A stretch of 64,000 nt of DNA. It comes from Cohnella ginsengisoli. Its GTDB lineage: Bacteria; Bacillota; Bacilli; Paenibacillales; Paenibacillaceae. Position numbers and translations under genes: made by a program. Position 1 is the first letter of the stretch. The number at the start of each line of letters is the position of its first letter. Positions 7,880 to 18,070 of the stretch are shown here, piece by piece. A model generated the notes under the pieces. That model had not been told where the DNA came from and did not search any database. It saw nothing but the letters and a program-made list of their open reading frames with translations. Where the stretch lies: NCBI RefSeq assembly GCF_029525555.1, contig NZ_JAPDHZ010000003.1, positions 1,178,001 to 1,242,000 on the forward strand. Reading direction: 5' to 3'.

Positions 7880-10800
7880 CTACTCCTCTACGGCCATGAT
7901 TGCGATATTGTCAAAGTAGACGACGGCCGGCCAGCGGTCGGAGGAAAACTGCAGGACGAGCGTATCGATCGCCCCGGGCGCGTACGTAAACACTTCGGTC
8001 CCGTTGTTCAGCTTGAGCCGCACGCCGTCGATGTCGACCGTGTACTGATTCGTATCAAGATCGAGCAGCATGTCGATATGCCTCCACTGGTTCAGCAGGC
8101 TCGGATACGTCGACGCCGGGCTCCAGTCTACGTAGTAGTAGCCGTAGGCCGAGAACAGGCCGCTCAGACCGCTGGCCGTCACCGGCGCCTTGGCCGGGAA
8201 CAGCTGGAAGTGGGCCGTCTGGTTGCCGGTATGCATGACGTCCCAGCTCAGATGCACCTTGCCGCTATCGAGCGTCGACGGCAGCGGAATCGTCAGCCTC
8301 GGCGCGTCCTGCTGGCCTTCGGAGGCGATAACCAGCGAACGGTTGAACCTGCCCGGCACCTCCGCGATGCCGATGCTGCTGGTCGTGCCCGTTCGAACGG
8401 TCCAGGCCGACGGCAGCCCGCTTAAGGCGTTGAAGTTCTGCGCGTACAGCAGCTCGCGTCCGTACGGCGCCGTGCGAATCTGCTGCACCGCGTCGGCCCG
8501 CTCCCAGACGTCGGAGCCGTCCACCGCCTGCACCTTCCAATAATAGGTCGTCAGCTCGTCGAGCCCGTCTGCGGCGGGCATCGTGAACGAATTCGTCGCG
8601 ATGTCCTCGTATACGAACGTCGGCGACGTCAGCGCAGGATCGGTGCCGATCAGCAGACGATACGATTCGGCGCTCGGCACGTCGGTCCACGAGAAGGCCG
8701 CCCCGTCGGTGACGACGTCGTGCGAACCCTGCTGCGGCGCGAGCGGAATCGGCGCGTCCCGCGTGAACAGCACGCCGTAGTGCGCTTGCACATCGGCCGC
8801 CGGATCGGCAGACGTCCAGACGAACGTCAGCTCGTCGCCGGCCTGCAGCGAGATCCGTTCGTGCGCCTGGTACACCGAAGTCAGCACGGATGCGCCGACT
8901 GCGGGATTGCCGTTGACTCGCAGCTCGAAGCCGTAGTCGGAGCCGTCCAGCTTGCGGAGCGAAGCGAGTGCCTCGACCTCCCCGTCATACGGAGCGGTCC
9001 ACTGCCATTCCGCCGCCGTCAGCGACGTCGCCGTGATCGCGCCGCTGAACCCGGCTTGCGGCTGCCCGGCATGACCCTGCCCGAAGCCATCCGCATAGGC
9101 GGCCACGCGATAATCGTACAGCTCGCCGACCGCCGCCTCCGCATCGAGCCAGCTCGTCGCCGCCAGCGGGCCGGCGCCCGTGCCGGTGTCCAGCCGCTCG
9201 TACGCTGCAGTCGCCGCGCCGTGAAGCTTGCGGAAGACATAGTAACCGTCCGCGCCCGTCACCGCGGACCAGTTCAACTGGACGCCGTATACGGCCGGGA
9301 TGACGGATACCTCCGACGGCGCCGGGAGCAGTCCGCGCTCGATGACGATCGTAGACTCGCCGCCGTCCGCGACGAGCGGCCATGCGCCGGACACCGCGTT
9401 TTCCCGCAGCACGTTGTTCCTGGCATTGGGGGTGACGACGATGGCGCTGCCGACTTTGTTGTGCTCCAGCAGATTCGCCTGCACGCTCCCGCTGGCCGAT
9501 TGCACCGAGTTGGTGCGGAACGACAGCCTGTCGGTGTCGTTGCGGCGCAGCGTATTGCCGTACGAGATGACCGACGCGCGCGCCGTGCTGCCGTAGCCGT
9601 ATTCGGAATAGGTGATCGCCGCCTCCGGCGAATCCGCGTTCTGGATCAGGTTGTAGTAAGCCGCGCCGTACTGGCTCGGATGGGACGAATGATCGAGCGC
9701 GGACACGGTGGAGCCGCCCTGCTCCGCTTCGTTGCCGTCCACGATGTTGTCGAGCACGTTGCCCCACAGCACGAAATTGTTGCCCTTGTTGAGGTATGCA
9801 TGATTGCCTACGACAAGGTTAAGCGTGTGGAACCGCGCCACGACCGCCTTCGAGCGATAGTCCGGCGTGACGACCCACGGCTTGTCGACGTAAATCGTGC
9901 CGCCGCTGCTGCCCGTCACCTTGCGGTATTGCCCGAGTCCGCGGCCGTCGACGACGAGCACGTACAGCTCCTTCATCTGGTTCGCGGTCCAGCTCACGTT
10001 GGCGAACGTCAAGGATTCGGGCGTGCCGTCCGCCACCGCGCCGTAATAATGCGTGTTCGGAAACGGGGCGTCGCCGTTGTTGTCGAACAGCACGTATTCG
10101 CCGTCGTTGGTGGGCGCTGCCTGGTTGCCGACGTAGGTGATGTTGTTATCCGACACATAGTTCATCTCGTTCGGCTTCAGGCCCGGACGGTCGAAGCCCG
10201 TGTTGAACGTGATGCCGCGGCTCGCCTCTCTCACCCCGGAGGCGTTGCGGCCGTCGATCGTGTTGCCTTCGATGATGTTTTTGGACGAGCTCGTAAACGC
10301 GATCGGCGTATACCGCCGCGTCAGCACCGTATTGTCGATAAAACGGCCGTATTCGGACAGGTCGAAGTTGATGCCGTTGTAGCCCTCGAACGTATTGCCC
10401 ACGATCTGCAGCCGCTCGAAATAATCCGTCGTGCCGCTGCTGCCCGAGACGCCGCTGTAATAGCCCTTGATCCCGCTCGTCGGGAAGTAGTTGCGCACCT
10501 CGTTGTTGCGGATAAATACGTCGTCCGCGCCGTCCTCGACGTCGATGCCCATGTCGACGCTGACGCTGCCGACGAGCTTCAGGTCTTCGACGCCCGAGCC
10601 GGGTCCGACGCGAACGATCGCCTTGCCGATGCCGCCTGTCGACGGACCGACGGGATCGCCGGTTATAAACTTGATGACCGATTGATGCTCGCCGCCGGCG
10701 TCCTTGCCAAGCCCCTTCAGCGCCGTATGCTCCCCGACGTGAAGCGTATTTGAAATATCGTACGTGCCCGCCGGCACCAAAACCGTTCCGCCGCCGCTGC

Positions 10801-13800
10801 CGTCGGCCGCGTCCAGCGCCGCCTGAATGGCCGCCCGGTCGTCGAGACCGTCGTCCGGTATCGCGCCGTAGGTCGCGATCGACACCGAGTAGGTCGAGAA
10901 CGGCTCGTCGACGACTTCGATCGTCTGCGTCTCTCCCCAGCCGTACGCCCCGCCGTAGCCGTTGTGCGTCCAAATCTCGTACGTGCCGGGCCCCAGCGCC
11001 AGCGGCCATTCGAACACGAGCTCGTACGGTCCCGCTTCCTCGAGCGTGACCGCCGTCGCGTCTCCTTCCTCGTCGACGAGATATACATAAGCCGCGTTCG
11101 AATCGCCGGCAAGCTGCTTGCCGATGATCCGCACCTCGCGCGAGGAAGCCGTGTTCAAGCGATTCGGCGACGCGAAGTAAACGGTCGTCTTGTTGAGCAG
11201 CTTGGGCGCGCTCCACTGCGTATCGTTCACGGCCCATACGGCGTACATGCCCGGCGTCTCCGCAGCCGGCACGACCGCCCGCAGCGCCGTATCGTTGCCG
11301 TACGGCTCGCCGATCGCCGCCGCTTCGTCGCGGTCCAGCGCTTCCGGATCGGCCGCGGCGCCGATCAAAGCTTCGAGGCCGGCCGCCGGCGTATCGTCCA
11401 GACGCAGCAGCCGCACGTCGTCCGTATCGAAGCTTGCTCCGAACAGCTGGAACATCTCTCCCGGCTTCGCCTCCGTCGGCGCCGCGGAGAACAGCACGGG
11501 CATGCGGTTGCCGCTGGCGTCGAGCTGCGTCGTCAGCCTCGCCGCGCTGCCGCCGGACCAGCTGTCGGCTCCTTTGTGTGCGACGACCTTCCAGTAGTAG
11601 ACGGTGTCGTAATCGAGCGCCGCGGACGCAGGCAGCGTGTACGCGTTGTCCGTAATGCCGTCGATTACCTGCGTCACCTCGGTCAGTCCGCTGTCTCTGC
11701 CGATGACGAGCGTGTACGAATCGGCGTGGGCGTCCCGCCATTCGAACGCCGGCGTGACGGACGTGTCCTCGCTGCGGTCGACGGGACCGACTGCGGACGG
11801 CGAAGTCGGCTGCCAGGCGACCGTCACGTCGTCCACGTCGTAGGCGCCGGTATGATACCCGTTGTCCGCGCCGCCTCTGCCGTACTTGTTGAAGACCATG
11901 AACTGGGTCAGCGGATTCGCGCCCTGGAACGCGATCGGCTGCTGGTTCGTCTTCTGTCCGTCGATATACAGGTCGTACGTGCCCGCATCGACGTCGACGA
12001 CCATGCGGTAGTCGTACCACTTATCCGCATCCATCTTGCCCTGCGACCGGTAGGTCGGGTCGGTCGCGTACACGTTGCCGTAGTCGACGAAGGCCCATAC
12101 CGGCTGTTGATTGTAGGTCAGATTGTTGCCCATCGCATACGTGAGGAAGCGCTGGGTCGCATCGCGTCTGACGCGGAACGACGCGTCCAGCGTGCCGCTC
12201 GCGACCGTCCGTCCGAACGGATAGATGAGCGCCGGGCCCGCATCCGTCGATCCGGTCGAGCGATTCAGCTCGACATAGCGCTCCCCGCCCGCCTCGACGA
12301 CCTGCACGGTGCTGACGGTGCCGGGCGCAAATGCCGCGAACGGCGCGGGAACGCTGCCCGTCGCGGCCGTCTCGAAGTCCTCCGACACCCAGACGCTGTC
12401 GTCGGCCTCCGTCCGCCACAAGCCGCTGCCCGCTTCGGTGACGCCGTCGTCCGCCAGCACGCGCCAGCTATAGCTGCGCGAAGCGTCGAGCGCGAAGGGC
12501 ACCGTAAATTGCGTGCCGGCAATGCCGTTGTACGCGTAGGATTGAGGCGTGCCGTCGACCGACGCGATGCTCACCGTGTACGCGTCGCTGCCCGGCACCG
12601 CCGTCCAGGTCAGCGACGGATAGCGGCTCACGTCCTGCGGGCCCGCCGGATCCTTCATCGTCTTGAAGCTGGCCGTGTCGGCGGACCAGCTCCAGCCGTC
12701 GTCATGGGCGACGACCCGCCAGTAGTACGTCGTGTCGTAGTCCAGCCCGGCGGCGGCGGGAATGCTCAAGCTGTCCGCCGTACCGGCCGCCGCGCCGCTC
12801 CATGCGATGTCGGTCATCGCCGCGTCGCGCGCGATCACGATCGAATAGTCCTCGGCGCCGCTGTCCTGCCACTGCAGCGTCTCCGTCAACCCGAGCTGGC
12901 TCGCGCCGGATGCAGGCGCTACCGCCCGCGGCGGCGTCCGCGAATGGCGGATCGTCACGTCGTCGACCCAGTACGGGCCGGTCTGATACGCCAGATCGCC
13001 GCCGCCCCGCCCGGCGGAGTTGTACACGGTGAACTCGCGGATCGGCTGGGTTGCCTGGAACGCGACCGGCGCCGCGTTCGCCTTGACGCCGTTGATGTAG
13101 AAGTCGTAGGTCCCCGCATCAATATCGGCGACCAGCTTGTAGTGATACCACGTATCGGCGTTCATCGCGCCGACGTCGCGGTACGTCGGATCGTTCAAGT
13201 AATGGCGGTTGTAGTCGACGAACGCCCAAGCCGCATTTTGCGAGCGCGTCAGGCTGTAGCCGAGCGAATACAAGATGAAGCGCTGCGTGCTCGAACGCTT
13301 CACGCTGAACTCCGCGCTGACGATGCCGTCCGTCAGCGGCGCGCCGAACGGATACGTGAACGCCGGCCCGTATACGGCGGAGCCTACCGACCGGTTCAGC
13401 TCGATCCGGTGCTGCGTCCCGTCGGCGACGACCTGTACGGTGTTGTTGGCATCCGGGGTGTACTTCGTGAAGCCCGCCGGCAGCGTGCCGACCGCATCGT
13501 CCTCGAACGCGTCGGACACGAGCTGCTCCCGATCGGCCGGCGTCGCGAGCGAATCCTCGGCCCACGCCGTCCAGCTCCCGGCGCTGCCCGACTCGACCGT
13601 CAGGTCGTAGGTCGCGCCCGGCTGAAGACGGTTCGGCAATGCGAGGGAACGCACGCCGGCAGGCAACGTGTACACGGCCTCCGGCGTCGCTTCTCCTTGC
13701 CGTTGTACGGTCAATCGGTATTGCGACGCGCCGGCGTCCTCGGTCCATTCGAGCTTCGGATACAGCGAGGCTTGAATCGTCAAGCTGCCGCTCTCTTCGG

Positions 13801-13903
13801 CACTTGCCGTCCGAATGACACCGCCCGCGGGCGGCAGCAGCCCCCACAGCAAAGTCAGAAAAACCGTCCAAACCGCAATTCGCCTGAAAATTCTGACTTT
13901 CAT
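7880..13903 (-). CDS. giant secreted multidomain protein with pectate-lyase-type beta-helix
   Basis: 2007 aa. Start is the second of two adjacent ATGs (13903), 7 nt after AGGAGG; the first ATG (13906) is only 4 nt away. A signal peptide (MKVRIFRRIAVWTVF, cleavage near ASAEE) is followed by an Fn3-like domain, a LamG-like jelly roll at about 134-318, two Fn3-like domains, a second LamG-like domain at 504-694, another Fn3, an Ig-like stretch, and at about 1005-1520 a right-handed beta-helix of the Pectate_lyase_3 type (YGAIPDDGLDDRAAIQAAL, then many EGNTI/VGNTF coils). Then come Fn3-like domains and a third LamG-like domain from 1821. No SLH or LPxTG anchor is seen. It is probably an extracellular polysaccharide lyase or hydrolase; the substrate is unknown. 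It sits inside the transport operon, between solute-binding protein and permeases. Confidence 0.88.
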   Translation of the reverse strand: MKVRIFRRIAVWTVFLTLLWGLLPPAGGVIRTASAEESGSLTIQASLYPKLEWTEDAGASQYRLTVQRQGEATPEAVYTLPAGVRSLALPNRLQPGATYDLTVESGSAGSWTAWAEDSLATPADREQLVSDAFEDDAVGTLPAGFTKYTPDANNTVQVVADGTQHRIELNRSVGSAVYGPAFTYPFGAPLTDGIVSAEFSVKRSSTQRFILYSLGYSLTRSQNAAWAFVDYNRHYLNDPTYRDVGAMNADTWYHYKLVADIDAGTYDFYINGVKANAAPVAFQATQPIREFTVYNSAGRGGGDLAYQTGPYWVDDVTIRHSRTPPRAVAPASGASQLGLTETLQWQDSGAEDYSIVIARDAAMTDIAWSGAAAGTADSLSIPAAAGLDYDTTYYWRVVAHDDGWSWSADTASFKTMKDPAGPQDVSRYPSLTWTAVPGSDAYTVSIASVDGTPQSYAYNGIAGTQFTVPFALDASRSYSWRVLADDGVTEAGSGLWRTEADDSVWVSEDFETAATGSVPAPFAAFAPGTVSTVQVVEAGGERYVELNRSTGSTDAGPALIYPFGRTVASGTLDASFRVRRDATQRFLTYAMGNNLTYNQQPVWAFVDYGNVYATDPTYRSQGKMDADKWYDYRMVVDVDAGTYDLYIDGQKTNQQPIAFQGANPLTQFMVFNKYGRGGADNGYHTGAYDVDDVTVAWQPTSPSAVGPVDRSEDTSVTPAFEWRDAHADSYTLVIGRDSGLTEVTQVIDGITDNAYTLPASAALDYDTVYYWKVVAHKGADSWSGGSAARLTTQLDASGNRMPVLFSAAPTEAKPGEMFQLFGASFDTDDVRLLRLDDTPAAGLEALIGAAADPEALDRDEAAAIGEPYGNDTALRAVVPAAETPGMYAVWAVNDTQWSAPKLLNKTTVYFASPNRLNTASSREVRIIGKQLAGDSNAAYVYLVDEEGDATAVTLEEAGPYELVFEWPLALGPGTYEIWTHNGYGGAYGWGETQTIEVVDEPFSTYSVSIATYGAIPDDGLDDRAAIQAALDAADGSGGGTVLVPAGTYDISNTLHVGEHTALKGLGKDAGGEHQSVIKFITGDPVGPSTGGIGKAIVRVGPGSGVEDLKLVGSVSVDMGIDVEDGADDVFIRNNEVRNYFPTSGIKGYYSGVSGSSGTTDYFERLQIVGNTFEGYNGINFDLSEYGRFIDNTVLTRRYTPIAFTSSSKNIIEGNTIDGRNASGVREASRGITFNTGFDRPGLKPNEMNYVSDNNITYVGNQAAPTNDGEYVLFDNNGDAPFPNTHYYGAVADGTPESLTFANVSWTANQMKELYVLVVDGRGLGQYRKVTGSSGGTIYVDKPWVVTPDYRSKAVVARFHTLNLVVGNHAYLNKGNNFVLWGNVLDNIVDGNEAEQGGSTVSALDHSSHPSQYGAAYYNLIQNADSPEAAITYSEYGYGSTARASVISYGNTLRRNDTDRLSFRTNSVQSASGSVQANLLEHNKVGSAIVVTPNARNNVLRENAVSGAWPLVADGGESTIVIERGLLPAPSEVSVIPAVYGVQLNWSAVTGADGYYVFRKLHGAATAAYERLDTGTGAGPLAATSWLDAEAAVGELYDYRVAAYADGFGQGHAGQPQAGFSGAITATSLTAAEWQWTAPYDGEVEALASLRKLDGSDYGFELRVNGNPAVGASVLTSVYQAHERISLQAGDELTFVWTSADPAADVQAHYGVLFTRDAPIPLAPQQGSHDVVTDGAAFSWTDVPSAESYRLLIGTDPALTSPTFVYEDIATNSFTMPAADGLDELTTYYWKVQAVDGSDVWERADAVQQIRTAPYGRELLYAQNFNALSGLPSAWTVRTGTTSSIGIAEVPGRFNRSLVIASEGQQDAPRLTIPLPSTLDSGKVHLSWDVMHTGNQTAHFQLFPAKAPVTASGLSGLFSAYGYYYVDWSPASTYPSLLNQWRHIDMLLDLDTNQYTVDIDGVRLKLNNGTEVFTYAPGAIDTLVLQFSSDRWPAVVYFDNIAIMAVEE

Positions 13904-13933
13904 CATTATTCCTCCTGCGGATTCGGATTCAAC

Positions 13934-13970
13934 GGCGCGCCTTTTCGCTCTCCCGGCGAAGAGGCGCACC
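13934..13970 (-). promoter_or_regulatory. intercistronic stem-loop after solute-binding protein gene
   Basis: GGCGCGCCTTTTCGC (13934-13948) pairs with GCGAAGAGGCGCACC (13956-13970) with two mismatches around a 7-nt loop. No T run follows on the minus strand. It lies in the 79-bp gap before the beta-helix gene and probably stabilises the solute-binding-protein part of the transcript. Confidence 0.65.
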
Positions 13971-13982
13971 GCTTCAGGCGAT

Positions 13983-15581
13983 TTACTTCAGCGTGGCATA
14001 CAGTCCGTTCGCTTCATCGGTCAGCTTCTGACCGCCTTTGGCGTACCATTGCTTCACGTAGGCGTCATAGTCGTCCAGGCTCTTCTGCCCGGTGATGATC
14101 TCGGCGAACGTGCGCTGCATCAGCAGGGTCAGATCCGCTTTGTACATGCCTTCCGAAGGCAGCACCATAAAGTAGGTGGCGTCCGTCCAGTTGTCGCCCG
14201 CGCCGTATTTTTGAATGGCGGCCGTGAGGTCCGGATCCGTCAGGTCGGTGCGCATGGCGTTCGTGTTGATGGCGCCCAGGGCGAACATGCGCGCGCCTGT
14301 CTGATCTCTGTCTTCGACCTTGGCCCATCCGTCGAGGTATTCGGTCGGACCGCTCGTGCCGGATACGTATTTCCACTGCTCGCCTTCATAGCCCTGGTTG
14401 AGCAGCAGGTACAGCCCGCGGTCGGTGCTGTAATCCCGCATGATCTGCAGAATGCGATCCAGCTTGCCCTGGTCCTTGGCCATTTGCGAGCCGAACACGA
14501 CGTAGTTGCTCTTGGAGCCCCAGCTCCACGAGCCGCTGCCTCCGGGACCGGTCGGATTCACGCCTGGCGCCAGCGTCGCCGAGGCGTTGATCTCCTTCAT
14601 GCTGGCGATGGTGGAGGCGTCATCGCGATACAGGCGGCCGATCGTCTCTTCGATGAAGCCGATGCGGCCGTTGAACAGCTTCGTCCGGTACGACTCCTGC
14701 GTATCCGTGATGAATTCGGGATCGATCACCTTGTCCGCGTACCACTTGCGCAGCGTGGCGAGCGCTTCCTTCGTCTCCGGCATGACGGAGCCGTTGACGA
14801 CCTTGCCGTCGCGGACATGCCACATCGTCGGCTCCACGCCGTACGCGCCGAATATGTTGTAGAAGCCGGACGACCATGTCGTCGTCATCGTGCCCGTCAA
14901 GCCGTACGTATCGTTCTTTCCGTTGCCGTCCGGATCGTTTTTGGCGAACGCGTATACGGCTTTCTCGAACTCCTCGAGCGTCTCCGGCGTCTTCTCGATG
15001 CCGACCTTCTTAAGCCAATCCGTGCGCCACAGGCCGGCAAAATCGTAGCCGCGAAGCGTCACGAACATCGGAATCGCCCACAGCTTGTCGTCGAAGGTGG
15101 CCGGCGCGAATAAATTGCCCGGCACCGATTGAATGTCGGCTTCGTATTCCGGCAGCCGCTCCCCGATCAGCGATCGCTCGATCGGCATCAGCACGCCTTG
15201 CGTCTGATAGGCCGCGACCGCGCTCGGATCGCTTAGCGTGAACACGTCCGGCACTTCGCCGCCGGCGATGCTCGCATCGGTAATTTTGACCGGCTTGATC
15301 GTCACGTTGTAACGCTTCTCCAGCTCCTTCTGAACGCGGGTATCGGCGATGACGCCCGGCGCCTGGAAGTGAATGCCCCAATTAATCGTATAGTGCTCGT
15401 TGTTCGACGCTTCGGCGGATGCCGTGGCGCTCGCGCTGCTGCCCGCTGTCTCCGCGGGCGCTGCCGATGATGAAGCGGGCGACGACTCGGACGTGTTGCC
15501 CGACGAGCAGGCGCTCAGCACCGATGTCAGGATGGTCGCCGTCGCGGCCGCCTTTGCCCACCAACGCATGTTTTGTTGCAT
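13983..15581 (-). CDS. extracellular solute-binding lipoprotein, LplA/YtcQ type
   Basis: 532 aa. ATG at 15581 follows an AAGGGGGG ribosome site by 9 nt. Signal peptide with lipobox LSAC (VLSACSSG), then a Ser/Ala-rich linker and a periplasmic-binding fold (YTINWGIHFQAPGVI; EEFEKAVYAFAKNDPDGNGKND; GLTGTM). The DPDGNGKNDTYGL-like segment is common in large oligosaccharide-binding proteins of Paenibacillus. It is anchored outside the membrane and hands oligosaccharides to the LplB/YtcP-type permeases downstream. A cre box lies about 65 nt upstream, so CcpA repression is likely. No frameshift. Confidence 0.92.
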   Translation of the reverse strand: MQQNMRWWAKAAATATILTSVLSACSSGNTSESSPASSSAAPAETAGSSASATASAEASNNEHYTINWGIHFQAPGVIADTRVQKELEKRYNVTIKPVKITDASIAGGEVPDVFTLSDPSAVAAYQTQGVLMPIERSLIGERLPEYEADIQSVPGNLFAPATFDDKLWAIPMFVTLRGYDFAGLWRTDWLKKVGIEKTPETLEEFEKAVYAFAKNDPDGNGKNDTYGLTGTMTTTWSSGFYNIFGAYGVEPTMWHVRDGKVVNGSVMPETKEALATLRKWYADKVIDPEFITDTQESYRTKLFNGRIGFIEETIGRLYRDDASTIASMKEINASATLAPGVNPTGPGGSGSWSWGSKSNYVVFGSQMAKDQGKLDRILQIMRDYSTDRGLYLLLNQGYEGEQWKYVSGTSGPTEYLDGWAKVEDRDQTGARMFALGAINTNAMRTDLTDPDLTAAIQKYGAGDNWTDATYFMVLPSEGMYKADLTLLMQRTFAEIITGQKSLDDYDAYVKQWYAKGGQKLTDEANGLYATLK

Positions 15582-15644
15582 GTGGAATTTCCCCCCTTGG
15601 CTTAAATGGAATCGCGATCGATTCAAGGCACAGCGTAACGGAAT

Positions 15645-15658
15645 AGATAGCGCTTTCA
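15645..15658. promoter_or_regulatory. CcpA cre box
   Basis: AGATAGCGCTTTCA, read on the minus strand as TGAAAGCGCTATCT, matches the consensus TGWAANCGYTNWCA at all but the last base. It lies between the AraC-sensor terminator and the solute-binding-protein gene, so carbon catabolite repression of the transport operon is likely. Confidence 0.7.
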
Positions 15659-15740
15659 CAATTTCGTTATTCCGATTTTTTTTGCGTTTTCCGTGAATAT
15701 CGGCCGATTTTGCCTTTGTCTTTTTCGCGTTTTCTTATGT

Positions 15741-15766
15741 AAAAAGAGAATCATCGCTGATTCTCT
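15741..15766 (-). terminator. rho-independent terminator of the AraC-sensor gene
   Basis: AGAGAATCA (15745-15753) pairs with TGATTCTCT (15758-15766) around a 4-nt loop; on the minus strand TTTTT follows. The stop codon of the regulator gene lies in the stem. Confidence 0.85.
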
Positions 15767-18044
15767 AGGTATTTTCCGGCTTCGCGCCATGCTGCCGGCG
15801 ATATTGTCCGGGCGTCATCCCGGTTTTCGTTTTGAACAGTCTGGTAAAATAGCTGAGCGTATTGTAGCCGATTTGCTGGCTGATTTCTTCGATGACGAGG
15901 TCGGTGTCCGTCAGCAAGCGTTTGGCCCGGCCGATTTTAAGCTCGATGATGTATTCGTTGATCGTCGTGCCGTGCCGCTCCTTGAACAGCTTGTTCACGT
16001 AGGAGGCGCTCAGGCGCACATGCTCGGCCACCTGCTCGACCGACAGCTGCTGCTCATAATGGTCCTGGATGTAGCGAACGGCGCGCTCCAAAGTGGCGTC
16101 GTGCGCCCGGGACGACATTCGGGCGTACTGCTCAATCAGGGCGTCCGCGATGTGCTGAAGCAGCCGAATGTATTCGTAGAGCGTCATGTCGTGGCGCTCG
16201 GGCATCGAGAGCTGCAGGATGAGCGTCTGCTCCTCCGCGCCGAAGCCCGCGATCAGCTTCAGCATCTCGCCGCGAATCTGCGTCATCGCTTGCTGCATGA
16301 CGACCGGGTGAGGCCTGTGCTCGAGCATCCAGTCTTTGAGGCTGTCGAGCCCTTGCCTGACGCCTTCCGCATCTTTATCTTTAATCGCCTGCACGAGCTG
16401 CTTTTCGATCGCGCCCGGATACGATTGGAGCCGGTCCGCGCCGTCGTCCTGCAGCCGTTCGTAGCGGATAATCGCGCCGCGGCCCGCGTACAGCTTGCGG
16501 CGCAGCGCCTCGTTCGCCTGCCGGTAGGCATGCTCGAGCCGGTCGATCCCGCGGTGAAGCTCGCTGATCCCGACCGTCATCGGCGGCAAGCCGAAATGCA
16601 GCGCCTGCCGCTGCCAGTGCGCCGCCATGTCGGGCGCCGGCTCGCCGCCGACGATGACGACGATCTGTCCGTCGTCGCGCAGGACGACCTCGCCCGACAC
16701 CTGCTTGCGGAGCGAATCGCTCCATTCCAGCAGCGACAGCTGCTGTTGGATGTTGTCCTCCGCCCTTCGGCCGTCCGACTGGCTCTCCGGCTCGAACAGG
16801 ATGAGCGTATATTGGGCTTCCCAAGCCGACCAAACTTCTTTTTCTAAAGGCGCGATCGGCAGGTGCTTGTACTGGGTCAAGCCCAGCCCCTGCATCATAT
16901 CGAGCAGCAGTCTTTGCCGCACGATGTCCTCATGATTTTGCCGCTCCTGCTGCCGGGTTCGCTGCAAGCGATCGTACACCGAAACGATGAGCTCCGCCTC
17001 GCTGCGGCTGTCGCTCGTCTCCTCCTCCAGCCTGCGAATATAAGCGATCGATTGCGCCAGCGGCCGATAGATGCGCCGGGAAAAATACCAGGCGCTCACG
17101 CCTGCAATCGCCACATAAAGGAGAGAGACCGAAAACACGACGGTTTTCAGCTTGTCGATGTGCGCGAGCAGCTGCGCGACCGGCACCAGATGCACGAAGC
17201 GCCAATGCGTCGCCCCCGATTCCAGCGTCGTGATCAGTTGCTTTTGATGCGCGACGGTCGCGACGATCGAATCCCCGCCGCGCTGCGCCAGCGCGATCTT
17301 GACGATCCGGTCCCCGTTCGTCCGCAGCTCGTCGCCGCCGTAGAGGAACTCGCCGGACGGACCGAGGACGAGCATCTCGCCGGCGCTGGACGAATAGGCT
17401 TGCAGGTAATCGTCCAGCAGCCTGTCCTGATCGATGTTGATCACGATCGCGCCGATCGGCTTGCCGATCAGCGGCATCGTCTGCACCAGCGTGATCCAGC
17501 GTCGTTCGGAGGCGGGCGCTTCCGCTGCCTTGGCGACCGTGCCTTCCGGGTGCGTCTCGCGATTCACCAGCCATTGCGTGCGCTGGACGTTGCCGCCGTA
17601 AGCGGAGGTCCAGCCCCGGTCCGCGAACTCGGCAAGCGGACGCGCTTGCAGACCGCTCGTGATGATCTGATCCAGCTTGTCGTAGTACAAGTAGATGGAA
17701 TCGATATACGGGATGAGCGAGCGCTGCTGCTTCAGGTAGTTGTTCAAATCGATGATCGAGCCGACGGACAGCGAATTTTCCCACTCGGCGAACATATAGG
17801 ACTGCGTCATCAAAATGTTGGCCGCAAGGCTGCTCACCGACTCCAGCTCCTGATCGATCAGCGACAATTGCTGCGTCAGCGCGGCCGCGTTCGACTGCTG
17901 CGCATTCTCGAAGCTGTTCTTCTTCGCAAGCGAATACGTCAGCAGCGAGATGAGCAGCACGCTGCTTAGCAGCAGCACCGTGATCAGCACGAGCATCCGG
18001 ATGTAAAGACTCTTATCTACGTTCGCCAGACGAAACTTGCGCAT
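15765..18044 (-). CDS. membrane sensor fused to AraC-type DNA-binding domain
   Basis: 759 aa, start ATG 18044. A membrane segment at about 17-40 (MLVLITVLLLSSVLLISLL) and another at about 300-325 (VVFSVSLLYVAIAGVSAWYF) enclose an extracellular region of about 260 residues of the Cache type. A cytoplasmic linker leads to a C-terminal HTH_18 pair (LSVEQVAEHVRLSASYVNKLF and EEISQQIGYNTLSYFTRLF). This is a one-component system: ligand sensing outside and DNA binding inside on one chain, without a histidine kinase. Its gene directly precedes the solute-binding protein gene and it probably activates that operon in answer to an extracellular oligosaccharide. Confidence 0.92.
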   Translation of the reverse strand: MRKFRLANVDKSLYIRMLVLITVLLLSSVLLISLLTYSLAKKNSFENAQQSNAAALTQQLSLIDQELESVSSLAANILMTQSYMFAEWENSLSVGSIIDLNNYLKQQRSLIPYIDSIYLYYDKLDQIITSGLQARPLAEFADRGWTSAYGGNVQRTQWLVNRETHPEGTVAKAAEAPASERRWITLVQTMPLIGKPIGAIVINIDQDRLLDDYLQAYSSSAGEMLVLGPSGEFLYGGDELRTNGDRIVKIALAQRGGDSIVATVAHQKQLITTLESGATHWRFVHLVPVAQLLAHIDKLKTVVFSVSLLYVAIAGVSAWYFSRRIYRPLAQSIAYIRRLEEETSDSRSEAELIVSVYDRLQRTRQQERQNHEDIVRQRLLLDMMQGLGLTQYKHLPIAPLEKEVWSAWEAQYTLILFEPESQSDGRRAEDNIQQQLSLLEWSDSLRKQVSGEVVLRDDGQIVVIVGGEPAPDMAAHWQRQALHFGLPPMTVGISELHRGIDRLEHAYRQANEALRRKLYAGRGAIIRYERLQDDGADRLQSYPGAIEKQLVQAIKDKDAEGVRQGLDSLKDWMLEHRPHPVVMQQAMTQIRGEMLKLIAGFGAEEQTLILQLSMPERHDMTLYEYIRLLQHIADALIEQYARMSSRAHDATLERAVRYIQDHYEQQLSVEQVAEHVRLSASYVNKLFKERHGTTINEYIIELKIGRAKRLLTDTDLVIEEISQQIGYNTLSYFTRLFKTKTGMTPGQYRRQHGAKPENT

Positions 18045-18070
18045 TGTATCCCCCGTTCTGCCAAGCTAAA

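Noticed and set aside
10146..12020. 624-codon minus-strand frame inside the beta-helix gene
   Set aside because: Out of frame with the real gene, extremely Arg-rich and without motif; a frame shadow.
8720..14095. Very long + strand open frames (8720-10753 and 10964-14095) opposite the beta-helix gene
   Set aside because: They are shadows of a G+C-rich coding region: no ribosome sites, Arg/Val/His-rich nonsense composition, no domains, while the minus strand gives a signal peptide and clear modules.
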